A stretch of 64,000 nt of DNA from Clarireedia homoeocarpa (GCA_001465935.1 LNKV01000003.1:1432363-1496362); one strand, 5' to 3'. Positions 9,924 to 22,692 are shown, numbered from the stretch's first letter. The notes: a model not told the origin generated them from the sequence alone. Numbers and translations: made by a program.

Positions 9924-11746
9924 AAGACGGCTCGATGCAATGTCGATATCGATGATGCATGCAGCGCGGCACAGGGCGGGCCAGTGGCCTACGTACTCGT
10001 GGTTATGTGAGATTGTATACCAGATTGGTCAAGTTGATCGGGAGACGGGTAGATAGTGATAGGACTGCACTTCCTCCGTGTCATATTGGAAGAAAGGCTT
10101 ATGCTAAAGATTCGGATCTCCCCCCTTCTACGTCTATCTGTGTCTCCTTCAATTACTAATCCAGCCCAGCATGTTTTTAGCTTTTCTTTTCTAGACACAT
10201 ACAGATTCCACACTCAGCCTGCTATGCACTGCGGTCTGTACATATCGACTTCCTTCGCAAAGGGTCCAGATCGGAAAGTTTAAAAATGTATCATATCACG
10301 TAACTCAATGCAGAGAATGCTCAAACGGGAAAAATAAAGACAAGAACGCATTTACTGAGCAACGCAGGGGAGGTTCCCTTGGCAATACAACGAGAGGTGC
10401 GAGCGCGGTAGCCGATGGGAAATGATCTTACATCGATGGGATACTGGGGGGGTGATTTGGAATTATCCCAAGTCATGTCGATGTTGTCAGATTTGGAGTG
10501 TAGGGTCCTGGAAGAGCGAGGCTACGGAGATGGGATGAAAAGATCACGGAGTTGAGGAGATCGATGGCCGTGTGTGTGTTGTCGGTGCTGAGCTCGGCTA
10601 GACGGTCTAGGCTGTGGGGAAAGAGTGACTTTAGCTAGATCAGGGGTAAAGACAAGTGACAGCAAAAATAGGTACATAGTGCTTTCATATAGACAGGGGT
10701 AGCGACTACGCTAGTGTACCGAGAAATGGAGAATTATGGAGTAGAGGTTGTGGATAATGTGGGAAAACAATGTGAATGGCCTGGGAGATAGACAGTGGGT
10801 TTATTGTGACGGGGGTCCCTCACGGCGCGGGATGTGTCACTGTACTGGATGCATCTCTTGGTTGAGATGGAGATGGGCTTGGGAAAGAGGAGCAAGGCAG
10901 GAAGATGCCATTCCGGGCTTCTGGAGTTCGTCGATCACATGTTTCTGTTTCTTTTGAGATTGGTTTTACGGGATAGTTCCGTTTGAGATATGCATGTCTC
11001 TCGGTTGAGGTAAATCCTAGTAGTGGTTCATGACAAACTGTTACGTTGAAAAAAATAGACGGATTTTAGGGTGACAGATGTAGTATTGAAGAGGGGCGCC
11101 GCACGGAACGAGAAGCTGTGCAGTGGGTGTAGCTGTCGCTGGGTGATTTTTACCGATGGCCGATTGTAAATGGTTGTGCATGTCAGAAGAAAACGGGTAT
11201 TTCCCGCAACTTGGAGTCACAGGGAGTGAATTTTTGGTAGGATTTATGTGGCTTCGAGAGACTGGTATTGATTAACGGCATTCGATGAATGCTGCGTTGC
11301 CTTCTGTTCCGGCGAGAGAGGATAAGTTGACTCATTGTTCTAGATCTGCGCGTTCCATGGCTGAATTGGGTAGATGCACCTTAGTTCGTGGTCGATTGCT
11401 TAGAAGGAACGTCAGCTCGTCCCCTCAAGTCGTACATGTCTGGAAATGATGTAGGGTAGCAGTAATAAGATGTGCAATATAATGATAGGCACAGGTTGTA
11501 CAGCAGTCACGCAGGTGCCCTCTATTACAACCGAAAATTCCAGAACCAAGAATTTCAACGCATCATAGTATATGCAAGGACAAATATAGCAACTGATACT
11601 AAGCCCTCTGTCCAAGAGATCAAAACAAGACAGAGCTCGGACGAAGACCTTCGGTGCTTGCCGGACTTCCTTTCTCCGGTATCTTTGCGAATGGAATTGT
11701 GTGAATAATCAAAAATGCAGTCCCCTTTCCTTGACCAGCTGAAAAT

Positions 11747-11770
11747 GTGAGGGTGAGGGTGAGGGTGAGA
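11747..11770. repeat. (GTGAGG)n array
   Basis: Nearly four copies of GTGAGG, giving three evenly spaced GGG runs. It resembles a short telomere-like or G-rich motif but is an isolated microsatellite. Confidence 0.85.
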
Positions 11771-12955
11771 ATTGAAATAACACTAAGACATGTTTCGTCA
11801 CAGTCAGGGGGCCCGTAACTTCCGCGCCGATACAAACAGACACAAACGTCCCGACACGGCGGAAGGTATAATCGGCAAGGCCCGGCGCTTTTTCTCCGCT
11901 GCTGGCATGGGAAAGTTGGGCTTAGCTTATGTGAATGCAATGGCTGGATGGCATCGTGAACGGTTCAGGGATGACAAAGGGCGATCTTGGTAGTTGGGGT
12001 CGATGTATAATCGACGGCTTAGTGCATTTACAGTTTACTAGGGAGAGAAAAAGATCATCAGAGGAGGCATTTTAATGCGTGCTTGGGTATCTTCAAATTA
12101 GTGTTGATGCGGGTGTGTCCGTTTTGGGGAGATGGCTGATCCTCAGCAGTGTCTTGTTGGTGGGCTGGGGCCGAAAGTTTCTGATCCATTATGCCGGCAG
12201 AATGTAGGCAGATCCTTCTCTCTTCATTGTACATTCGTTCGGACGCCATGGAAATCAATTGTGCTCAATGACCCGTGGATTGAAAGAGGGGTATAATTCG
12301 TATTCTTGGAAGCTTGACGCAGAGAGGGGGCTGGTCCAGAACGATGATAAGCAAGCGCGCACCGTCCATGCGATTGAGATGATGGAGAAAGCCGTCAGAT
12401 GCATTGATGCTCAATGCTCAATATTAAAATGGAGATGTCACCGATATGACACCGGGTGTCATGTCCACGCAAAATGTGGACAAAGGTCTCGCGCCGCAAA
12501 ATATGTCTGTTAATTTTCTGGCTGAAGGATCGGTTGCTATCTCAGTTCTTCAAAACAGTGTTGCACCTTATCTCCTGTGCATGAGGGATGTGCAGAATTG
12601 TGGCGGCATTAATATGCTTAGGTGAGAGAAAGTCGTAGCAGGACAAATACAGGGCCAATTGAAACCAAATCCCATAATGTAGGACAGGGGAAATCATCGC
12701 CGCCATAGCAGCCTCACTCTTCTCACCGCTGTCACTAAGCAACACAGGGCAGACAAGGGTGCCGAGGCTGTGACTTACATCCTTGTTGGGGAATTTACTC
12801 GTGCGTGCTGTATCTCGGACTGTTTCATTGACCAAGGCTCAGCAGCATAATGCACAAATTATATCGTACTTTGCAATTATGTGAGGATCATCAAGAAGTG
12901 AGCTCGGGGTGGGATGAGAAGTGAGGGGTTGCTGCTGCCTGACCTCAGATCATGG

Positions 12956-12963
12956 TATATAAA
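12956..12963 (+). promoter_or_regulatory. TATA box of the 38-residue cysteine-rich gene
   Basis: A perfect TATATAAA 203 bp upstream of the ATG at 13166. It is followed by a C/T-rich, G-poor leader (about 13000-13165) of the kind seen upstream of strongly expressed fungal genes. Confidence 0.55.
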
Positions 12964-13165
12964 CGATAGATAGTTCTTCCATTGAACTTCACATATCGTT
13001 TCCTCAAGCACTTTCCTCCGTCAAACTTAAACCAAGCCTCCTCAGCCATCAAGATCTATCATCTCCTTTACAGATTGATCCTCGACGCCGAGTTCATCGC
13101 AGCACCAACTCCAAGCCTCTCAACAAGTCCAAGACTTCATTATAATCACCATCATCACTCTCAAC

Positions 13166-13282
13166 ATGGCTTCAACCAACCCCACGCCTCTCGTCAACCA
13201 CTGCTGTCCCCAGTGTTGCAAAGAAGAAGTGTACGGAGATCATGACTACTGCGGCTGGTGCGAAGTTACCGACTGCCTCTGA
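13166..13282 (+). CDS. Cysteine-rich 38-residue protein, candidate zinc-binding microprotein
   Basis: A 38-codon frame too short for usual gene calling. The product starts MASTNPTPLV and then has seven cysteines in 25 residues: C13, C14, C17, C18, C29, C32 and C37. Two CxxC pairs (CPQC at 14-17, CGWC at 29-32) flank an acidic and basic linker, as in a zinc ribbon. There is no signal peptide, so a cytosolic or nuclear place is more likely than secretion. Support for a real gene comes from the start context (TCAACATGGCT), the pyrimidine-rich leader and a TATA box at 12956, in a region otherwise without genes. I do not recognise the family and assign no function. A chance ORF with this cysteine spacing is possible but unlikely. 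Confidence 0.6.
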   Translation: MASTNPTPLVNHCCPQCCKEEVYGDHDYCGWCEVTDCL

Positions 13283-16200
13283 TTACCACCAATACTGCGT
13301 GGGTGTGCAATGTCACCAACTTTCGACATGAATGGACGAACGGGCGTGCTGGGAAATTTTGGAGTTGTTTGGCAATGACAATCGGAGGACTTTGGGGCGA
13401 TTACGGAGCATCGGCGTTGGAGCAGGGGAGTGAATCCTTCCCGACCGCTTGGGTCCTCGGGCGGCACGGTATACGGCAGGCTGCGCCGCATTGGATTGGA
13501 TGTAGGATTAGGATTATATTTTGAAATTTCTAGATTACACTCAGGTCATGATGATTAATTGGTAGCATGGTATGACATCTAATATCATGAGGATTTGAAA
13601 CCTTGTTCCTGCTTTCGTAATCCTTTCTTGGAAAGAGGTGATTTATGTAGCTTCCTGCCGGGGCTGAATTGGTCAAATGCACAGATACTGGCTGAAAAAC
13701 TTTGGCTGTGTCCCTCAGAATATGTATGACGACTTTTATGCTTGTAGAACATGTGCGCATTACGGTTCTGGAAACACGAAAATGCTGCAATGTAACCCTA
13801 GAGGCAGCCACTCACATTTCGGATGGCCTCCGAGATTGGCGACCAATTGATACGAGAGCCGCAGTGCAACAGTCTTCCTCAGTCATGGCACAAAACTCAA
13901 CAGCCTCTCCATCTTACCTATCCACTCGGAAAAAGTCTTTCTACTCGGTGAGAAAATCTGAGCTCAACAACTTTTTGACCTCATGAACCCTGAAGTCGTC
14001 ATTCCACGCCGCGTGAGCACGTAGTTGACCATCGACACATCACGATTCAATATTTAGTACCCTATCAGCGGTTTGCCGTGGCAAATCTCACAATCTCACA
14101 CCATGGCTTCCACTCGGAAGCTAATTTAACGATTTTGCGAATTGGTACAGCTGACTGATGGAAGTAAGAAGTTAATATAAGGTAGGAACGGTCATAAATG
14201 TGAGCTATCACAAACTGCTGACTGCCGACAGTCAAAAGTGGGTTCCATGGAGACGGTTGGACGGTTGGACGGAAAAAGCTCTATGTTCGCTCGGTCATGG
14301 CCACATTGGGATTTGGGTCTACGCATCTGCTCGGATAATAGCGTGAACTGCACGTTTGGAGAAGCAATATCTCTATCCTTGACAGAGTAGTCCAAGTTGG
14401 GGCGATCACGATGTGTTGGAAAAAGGTTGAATTGGCCAGATGTCTGTTGGCGACCCACGGACACTTCGGCTTCGGTATCCTATCCGAAGGAGATAACGTG
14501 AAAATTTGTCAAAGCGAGAGGTGGAGTGATCAAATGTGGATATCTGCAATGCAAGTTTGACAGTTGCTCCTGCCGAATTGAACCGGCTTTGCCCCGCCAA
14601 CCGCACCTCCCTCTTCTAGTGGAGGCATTACCACTAGAAGCATTACACAACTGCCGAATGAAACAGCTACGATGGTACGATGGTACGATGTTTCGAAAGT
14701 CTCTCCAGTTAGGCATGGTTCCCCCCAGTCTCCTTCCCGGATTATCATCGACATTATGAATCAGTTGCGTTACTTCCCGCAGTCGAAACTGCAATGATGG
14801 ACGTTCGGGGGCGGCAGTTTAACAAGAAAGGCATGGCACCAGAGTTACAAGACGAGAGTTTGGATCGTTGTTTCACATTGACCATTTCAATCCAAAGGTC
14901 TGGTTATGCTTAGATATTTGCAAAGAAGTGGTCTGGATCGCATCGTGACTTGCCAGAATGAAATTATCTCAAGACAAATGAAGCACTAACTAATGAAAAT
15001 CTGTAGCTGATAGGGACTATTGTAAAGGGGGGTCGACATATCGTTAATCCTACAAGTTCGTGTGAATGATCAGTTACGATTGGCCAGGTGTCACAGCAGA
15101 CCAACAGTACTATATTGCAAGTGCATAATGGAAATTCTACCGACCTCTTGGCTTGGAACGAAGAAGTAACTTTGCTGCTGGACTATTCTATCAAAGTTCG
15201 CTGCCACATTCATCATACACACCTGCGATAAAATAGCAAGTACATTAGAGGAACCTTTGGATGTCAATCATTGGGCTTTCCCCTGCCTGTCTCCTTAGCA
15301 CATATAGCCGTGTTTTAACAGTCTCTGAAATGGTAGAGACATCGCCGGTGCAGTGGCAGCGGCATCTGGAGAATCGTAACAGTGCAGCAGCCGAAAGAAC
15401 TGCTAACGCTATACTATCACTTATACTTAGGTATACACTCATTCTTTATTCCATTTTCTAATCATTCATCAGACAGATGTACCGGCTAGAAACATACATC
15501 TTGCTTGAACGCATCGAAGTTCATTCCGTCAGTATTAGCTAGAAGATGCTCCATCTCTTCCATCATGTTCCAAAAACCTATGTCACAGCCTTAGGATAAT
15601 ATGCTGGCACGACCATGGTCAAAGTGAGGGTCATGCACGGTGTACGCGTGAACATGACATGAAACATCTTGTGACAGCTGAGAGCGCGAAGGATGTACTG
15701 AGCATCTGTGATTATCTAGTCATTTTTTCCCGAGTATGCATGAACTGATCTAAGTCATCCCAGTTTGGTAAATTTTGATCGATGTCCCATTTCATACCTG
15801 CAATAGCTATCTCACTGGGTGAGAACACGCGATCAAATCAATCACGGTACTTATCACTCTAATATGGCTTTTCAGCTAATCGAACTTGAGTAACACTTCC
15901 TAGACCTATTCCGTCATCAACAACATGGAGTGAATCTTCGAGCTTACCATAGAGTCTGCAGGGCTCATGGTGCATTGGTGGCGCGGCTTACGCTGTCTTC
16001 ATAAACAGTTGCAACTGTTCAAGGAGTGGGGTCAACTCACTCAGATTTCATTCCAGCCATCCTCCTTCGGCAGGTTTCTGGATGCGATCATCGTCTTGCC
16101 GTATATAGATGTTCGCTGATAACTCTACACTTCGACATTCATCACTGACCTTTGTTCGTTGCTTGCTCATGCAAAACCTTTATGGACATGCTCTAAGGAT

Positions 16201-17049
16201 GTCGAAAGTCCAATAAATAAGCCTGCCGGCATTATATTGAACAGTCCTGTTCGCTATTGTGTAAAGCGCAGTCGTGCGCGATAGAATTTCAGACAGTTTC
16301 ACTGACACCAGTCGACTGTAAAGGTCAAAAATCAGTATCGTAACTTCGGATAAAGGGTTGCTTTCAAATCTGTTTTTACAACATGTTTGGAATTTTAACG
16401 TTATAAGTTCTCTTCCTATGATTTAGCTTGTTCTGTGTTAACTATATAATTGAGCAGAATGGCCTCATGAGCAATCACCCCAGTCTTTGCGAGTCGGGCA
16501 CCACTCGCTATACATTTCTCTCGCACAATGGGGGTAACCATTTGGCGTCGGAATGACCGTCGCAGCAAGAAGTGAATTGAAAATATTAACTAAAAACCTC
16601 GGAAGCATGGCTGAGCTATGCCTTGAACCCTTTGCTCGTTTGCTGTATGCCGTACTTGGTAGAACATGTTGCCCCTCGGCTGCCATACGTGACTTCCCCA
16701 CCTTTGAGTTATTGGCAATTACATAGAATAGGGGAATGGCAAGCAACATTTCGGCATAGTTAAACGAATGGTGGACGGCAAATCAGAGTAAATATAAGGG
16801 TTCAACACTCGTCTACCGGCATCGCATTAGCTGCACTTCATGTACCAAGGAAAAGGATGGCGGAAAAGCGTCAGAGTGTATGCAGCAGTTCGAGGAGTCT
16901 TGTGCTTTTGTGGCTGAGATGCCCGCTAATGCACCAATCCCCTGTCAAGGCAACACCAATATATCAGCCGCAATCCTGCTTATGAACTGCGTGAGAAATA
17001 GAAACAGAATCATCAAAGACAAATCGCGGTCGAGAGATCAAGAGTTAAG
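13283..17049. other. Gene-poor stretch upstream of the CorA-like gene
   Basis: No coding region with recognisable motifs or joinable exons was found in these 3.7 kb. Contents noted: a perfect 10-bp hairpin at 14613-14640, a tandem GGTACGAT motif at about 14670-14692, and a candidate promoter (AATATAAGG near 16792) for the gene at 17050. Confidence 0.5.
14613..14640. repeat. Perfect 10-bp inverted repeat with 8-base loop
   Basis: CTTCTAGTGG at 14613-14622 and its exact complement CCACTAGAAG at 14631-14640 enclose AGGCATTA. No T-run follows, so it is not an obvious terminator. Confidence 0.8.
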
Positions 17050-20000
17050 ATGGCTGCTTCTTCTGCCGTGAAGGAAGTCAGAATCGCGGATGAGCCAGCG
17101 ACTTTGGCCTCCCCTTCACAACATTTGATTGAAACTCCACCAACCGCATATTTACTCAAAAGTGACCATGATGCTCCTGCAGGGATCGAGAGACATAGGA
17201 TTGATTTCGCAAATGCGAAAGAACTTGCAGACCATTTAAGTCGAGATGCTGTGCAGAGCTCCCGCGAGAGATTGTACATTCTGGAAGGACTTCCTATCGA
17301 CTTTGTTCAGGTGTTCGGATCTCATTTCGATATTGATCCTGAGGTTTTCGACTCACATGCTGTGCGAAGAAGTAATCGGTTGAGTGTGTCACAAAGAAAT
17401 GCGACCTCGAGCAGCCGCAAAATGCAGACTTTTGCATTAGACTACCCGGAAGTCACCAGAAGTGTTTTACCATGGAGAGAAGTAGTCACAGTAGATGGTG
17501 ATTTGATGTTACCTTGTAACACTACGAAGATCTTAGGACCCGTGCACAATGCCGGCGTATCACATCCAGCTTTAGACATGAAGTTCTGCCATATGACTTT
17601 ACTGTCTTTCGAGATGGGGGATAGTGGACAACATGTGTGTGAGTTTTCTTCCACTCAAATTCTCTGAACTCCGATTAATAGCTATGACCAAGTACTTCTG
17701 CTTCTCGACAGTGCTTCGCGAGTAAAGATGAATGGAATTCAAGGGTCCGCTTTTAATCCGCATAGTCCGCTGTCAGCTGCTCTCCGAGCTCTTCCTGAGG
17801 AAAAGCGACGATGGCATCCAGGGTTCAAAGAGGAAGCTCATCAATGTTTTATAGAGCTAGTAGTGAACAGTATAATTTCATCGCCTTGCCCATTAGAATT
17901 CAAGGGGGTTATCAGTCTTTTGACCGATCTTGTGCTTCCCCAATGGAAAATCGCTTTTGATGAGTTCAGCGTCGACAGGGCTATACTTTGGCGGACCTTT
18001 TACGGAACAGTACAGCAAATGTACAATCTCCTCGACTCGAATATCAATATGCACAACAACAAAATCATGAGCACAGCTGGACCTCATGAGATTACTCAGC
18101 AAACGCTATGGATAGATCTGTTGAAGAGTATCAGACGACTTACAGATCTACGGGCGTGGGCTAGAATAGCAGATCGAACTACCACGGGTAAAAAATATGT
18201 TGACAGTGGCGAAAGTGATAGCGGTAGTGATGTCGATGACGACGATTACGACAAGTATTCGAGACACACCGCGAGATCAAGAGTTCATGTACGCGGCGGA
18301 GACATAGATGTGGAGACAAAACAGAGTATCAACAGAGTCACCTACCTCGGAGGTGTGCTACTTCCTTTCTCGATCGTTGCAGCAATTTTTTCGATGGGAG
18401 ACACGTACTCACCGGGTGGAAGTCACTTTTTTGTATTCTGGGTGATTGCGATACCAATTTGCGGCATCACGACCGCAATGATATATGCAGATAGTATCAG
18501 ACGGATGACGGTAGAACAATTTGCATCTCAGTATGGAGCAGTCATTAAGGAAGACGATATGACTGATTCAGCTGCCTCATCTCTCGTCGGAAGTGACATA
18601 TATATTAAACCTTCAAGCCGCTGGCAGAGGTTCATGGAGACCAGCAGGCTTTCCCGTCTCTTGCGGCGTCGAATCGCGGTTCGTGACGACACCAGCAGCG
18701 GATCCGTGAGTAATGGTAGTTCATATTTGAGTACTAGTACTTCAAGATCAAGTATCGACCTGCCTCCAGCTGCGCACCGCATTACACCTCCGCACCTGAC
18801 TACACCTGCGTATCAATGTATATCTACGGGTAGGGAAGACGTACTTGATGTGCCAACGGTTGTTCCACCTACGACTAAGCCACATCCATTGGTTTCGGAA
18901 AATCTTGACCGCAAGAAAAAGCGACAACGCACATGGAGCTCGAGGTTCTGGCGACGCTGGATGCCCAGTGTGGGCGCACAACATGATCTGGAACATGGCG
19001 GATCCATAACGATGGGTCATGATTTGAACGAGAAGCCGGGTCATGCTATTCCAATTACCACTCCAAATGCAGTACCTACACCCTCATCACTGGCATATGA
19101 ACCTACCTCACCTGCCTTTGAGCCATCTTCACCAATAGCTGAGCTTGATGGATCTTCGCCGAATCCTGTGGTTGATGGTGAACCTTCCGCTGAAACTCCC
19201 ATAGCCTTTATTCCACATCATAGAATGGATAATAGATCTAAACGATCGCTTCTACCCATTCATATCCCAACAACTCATCAAAATGACCCTACTCCCGATC
19301 CTACTTCGCCATTGCAGCCACCCAGCGGCCCATCTGTTTCTGGCCCTGGTAACGACCCATGGTATCCCCTATCTCCTCAAGAAGCCTCAGAAGCAGAGCT
19401 TTACAGAAAGAGAAGAGCCTTGCGTGAAGAGGCTCGAAAGTTAGCGGAAGAGGAAACTAGAAAGAATACTACTACTCATCGGCGCAAAAGAGTGGGTTTT
19501 TCTGACCGCCCTGAGTATATAATTCAGACTCCCTCGACGCCTGATGGGGAATCGAAGACAGCGGATGAGGTAGACCCGGCTAATATACCATTGCCGCCAT
19601 CACCATCCGATACAGAAGCCTATGATAACTGGACGAGACAAATTAAAATGGAGGCAAGAGCAAGAAGAGAACAAGCTAGAAAGGAGTCAGAAGAAATAGA
19701 ACTGAGGGAGAAAGAGAAAACGATTGGAGAATTTTATAGAAAGGCCGACGAGGAAGAGCATGCTCGAAGAGTGGCGGCCGAGGCGGAATATGCTCGAAGA
19801 CACACCGAGATGGACGCTAGGGAAAGAAACAAATTTGAGAGACGCGAAGCCTTAGAATCAGAGATAGATGCCATCGAACGAGCTGAAATCGAGAGACTGA
19901 GAGCCAAAGAGGCAGAGCTGCTTGCTAAGGAACGGGCTGAAACAGAGAGACGCCGAGCCAAAGAAGCAGAACTGATTGCTAAGGAACAAGCTGAAATGGA

Positions 20001-20912
20001 GAGACGCCGAGCCAGAGAAAGTAAAGGAAAAGGCCGTCAAGAAGCAGCCGACGAGTCTGGCTATCAAGCACCTATCAAATTCACAGATGCTGTTGGGAGG
20101 AAATTCACATTTCCATTCCATCTGGTCAAAACATGGGCTGTGCGTTTCCCCTTCAAGTATTTCCCCTTATTTATGTCCCGAGCTAATCGAGTATCCCAAA
20201 ATAGGGTATGGAGGGTCTTATTAAAACTGCGTTCGCGCACATCGATGGCATTGAGTCACATGTGTTAGAGGGTCACTATGATCTCGTTGGTCCCGAAGAA
20301 GAGATTATACTGCCCCAAATCTGGGAGTCGGTGATTCAGCCTGGCTGGGCGATCCGCATGCTTCTCTGGCCGATGCCTGATCCTCCGCAACGACTGCCGC
20401 CCTCCAATCCCCCAAGACCGCCGCCTTCGAAATTGCCAATAACCGTACCTCCACCTCCACCTCCGAATCCTATTATCATAGGAAACTCCCATGTTTTTGA
20501 CGATGACAGACGAACGAAATCTTCCAAGAAATCTTCCAAGAAGAAAGCGCCGGAACGGAATCCAGCCTTCAGAGAGCGGATGGCAGCAAGGCCCAGACCC
20601 CTCGTGGATGGCTTTGGTGGAGGCTACCATCACAGAAATGCATATCTTGAAACACGTCCACCAGGCGATTATTCGGATGAGGATATCGGGCCAGTACCTA
20701 TGAGAAGAATATCCAGGCGATACACAGATAGTCCTGACTTATATAACAGGGCACAAGGCGGAAGGATAATAACCACGGATAAACCTGATGAAGAAATGGG
20801 ATGGGTGAGAGCTCTAGGATCAATCGTTGGCGTGAAGCCTATAGTTAGAAGAGGACATGGTGATACTTATTTGCCTGCTAGGGGTCACCGCTCGAGGTTG
20901 GTTGACGATTGA
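17050..20912 (+). CDS. CorA-like two-helix membrane protein with coiled coil and C-terminal ubiquitin-like domain
   Basis: I model three exons: 17050-17636, 17682-20139 and 20205-20912, giving about 1250 residues. The first intron (45 bp, GTGTGA..TAATAG) joins GQHV to YDQVLLLLDS. The second (GTGCGT..AAATAG) joins HLVKTWA to GMEGLIKTAF. A globular N-terminal half leads to two membrane helices at about 416-435 and 445-463, arranged as in CorA-type transporters, although the Gly-Met-Asn motif is replaced by SMG. A long charged segment follows (about 700-1000), with Glu/Arg/Ala-rich repeats (ERAEIERLRAKEAEL) predicted to be coiled coil. After it comes a ubiquitin-like fold (about 1000-1060, FTDAVGRKFTFPF... 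to ...MLLWPMP) of the type common in fungal proteins, and a proline-rich tail. Ion transport is not proven. The combination suggests a membrane-anchored adaptor. Confidence 0.75.
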
Positions 20913-21324
20913 TGTATTTGTTGTCTAGTTAGTGTTCTGTAGTATAATCTGTATAGTATCTACCATTAGTTTAAAATCTATAAAACGTTTTTTGACCTTG
21001 AAACTATGGAACTGTGTATGTTATGCGAAAAAAATGTCGAAACCAAAGCCACCAGCATCAGTTCTGCAGCTTACACGCCGTATTTGTCCTGTAGTGATGT
21101 CTGACTGATACCTTTATTGAGCACGGCATGGAATAATATCTCGCAATGCAGTCATACCTCAGGGCATCCCACAAGTGGCCGTTCCCATTCATGATGAACA
21201 TGTGTTGTGACCAGTGCTGGCGTGGTTCATTTATGTACAGACTCCACCTACTATACATTCTTTCATTGTAGTCAATATCTTTCTCGTTTTGAACACATCG
21301 ATCTCTACCCTTATACCAATTAAG
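20913..21324. other. Convergent 3' intergenic region
   Basis: The 3' UTRs of the CorA-like gene and of the minus-strand complex I gene face each other here. I see no gene. Confidence 0.5.
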
Positions 21325-22175
21325 CTAGGAAGAAGATGGACCGGTATCGCGAGTAAAGTATGACCATTGTCCCTCAACAGGTTTCTCTTCGAGATCTTCC
21401 CATCTGTATACAGGCGTTAGCCATCCATTCAGATGTTAGGCATGCGAGCAACTTACACTTTTGCCTTCAATAAGACATCTGTGAGTTTCAATTCCCCTTC
21501 AGCAACCTGAATGACTTCTTCAATCAGACCTGCACCGATTTTGTTTTCGATCTCAGAAATCCTACATCACCATGTCAGCGAAACAGCATGTATTTCAGAG
21601 TACGGCCAGACTCACTGATCGGCAGTCAAAGGCGGCTCAGGTTCCCAAGTAATTTGCTTCTCGTCCTCACCTGGCCTCGCTATTCCTAGAACTTTCTGGC
21701 CTTTCCTTTCCTCCGTTGTCCTTACACCTTCAAGCTCCGGGCCCCCGACCTCACCATCCCACTCGTCCCTATCCAAATCCACCTCGGGATCAATCTTGTT
21801 GTGGATGAAAACCTTATCATTCTTAACTTGCTTGACATGTCTACCGCCATCGTGGCTTACACCTCCCTCGGGAGTTGTGAATACCTCCGGATGCTCAGCC
21901 AAGAGCTTTGATGCCTTTGTGCTCCACTCTTCGTAACCTTCCGGCACAACATCCTGTACGATCTTTAATCGGTGATTCGTGAGTGCTTCCGCGGACTGAC
22001 GATATAATGATGTTTCCGGGAATTGCTTTAGTTTATCGAGGGTGGAGGAGTAGAGGTAGATAAGTGTTGATCGTGGGGCGGGGTGTGTGAGAAGACCAGT
22101 GAGACCAGTTGGCGCATAGGGCTCTAGGAATCGAGCTGGCTTGACTGCCGCAAATTGCCTTAGTGTTCGGCGCAT
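21325..22175 (-). CDS. NADH:ubiquinone oxidoreductase 29.9 kDa subunit (NDUFA5 family)
   Basis: Accessory subunit of respiratory complex I in the mitochondrial inner membrane. Exons on the minus strand are 22175-21616, 21561-21457 and 21403-21325. The introns start GTGAGT and GTAAGT, and the spliced product is 247 residues. The N-terminus (RRTLRQFAAVKPARFLEPYAP) carries the family signature and serves as a targeting region. The NDUFA5 helical core follows (TLIYLYSSTLDKLKQFPETS, LTNHRLKIVQDVVPEGYEEW). The C-terminal part, joined across the introns (KIGAGLIEEVIQVAEGELKL, then VWEDLEEKPVEGQW), matches the fungal extension. The start is the ATG at 22175; the open frame reaches 22190 only through TTG. 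Confidence 0.92.
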
Positions 22176-22692
22176 GGTGGGCAACGTCAATGGGTGAGGT
22201 TGGGTAGCAGGTTTATGTTATTGTGTGGTGACGTTCGAGAAGCTTTTGGAGCTTCGGACGTCTTAGCGCCTGAATTTGTGCCGGGGTTTTTGAGGTTTCA
22301 GGAATTAGTCAAGTGTAATTGGTTATCGTAATAATCAGCCACAAAGAGCGTTGAGGGTGTGGCTACACTACTTTGCGGAGTGTTTAAATATTAACTTGCT
22401 GATGTTGACCATCTTCACAGATTATGCCTACTTTCATTGATTTCCCATCTTCACCCGCTCATAGGCTAAGATTCTCAATCCCAGAACCGTCTAACAACTC
22501 TACGTGGATAGGGAGATCTTTGACCTGTTGAAATAAGCTTCGCATTGCCCCTCGTCCCATCTGGGCTTTAAAGGTACAGGTGATACAACAGAATCAGTAA
22601 ACATTGCAACGCCTCGCTCAATAATAGTCAAGATAATAGTCAAGAAAACAAAAGGCTTGCGCCATGCAATGGACGAGATCAAAACCTAGATT
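22176..22692. other. Intergenic region between two minus-strand genes
   Basis: Promoter of the complex I gene and 3' UTR of EAF7. No further gene is seen. Confidence 0.5.

Larger units (their letters stand above)
9048..12952. other. Gene-poor intergenic stretch
   Basis: Almost 4 kb without a coding region I can support. Open frames are short, do not join by good splice sites, and resemble no family. It contains simple repeats at about 9216-9272 (ATTCCATATCAT units), 9899-9923 (GGTGT) and 11747-11770 (GTGAGG). It may hold long UTRs or non-coding RNA, which sequence alone does not show. Confidence 0.5.

Noticed and set aside
11747..11770. Telomere-like GGGTGA repeat
   Set aside because: Only four units, internal and isolated, and not the TTAGGG unit usual in filamentous ascomycetes.
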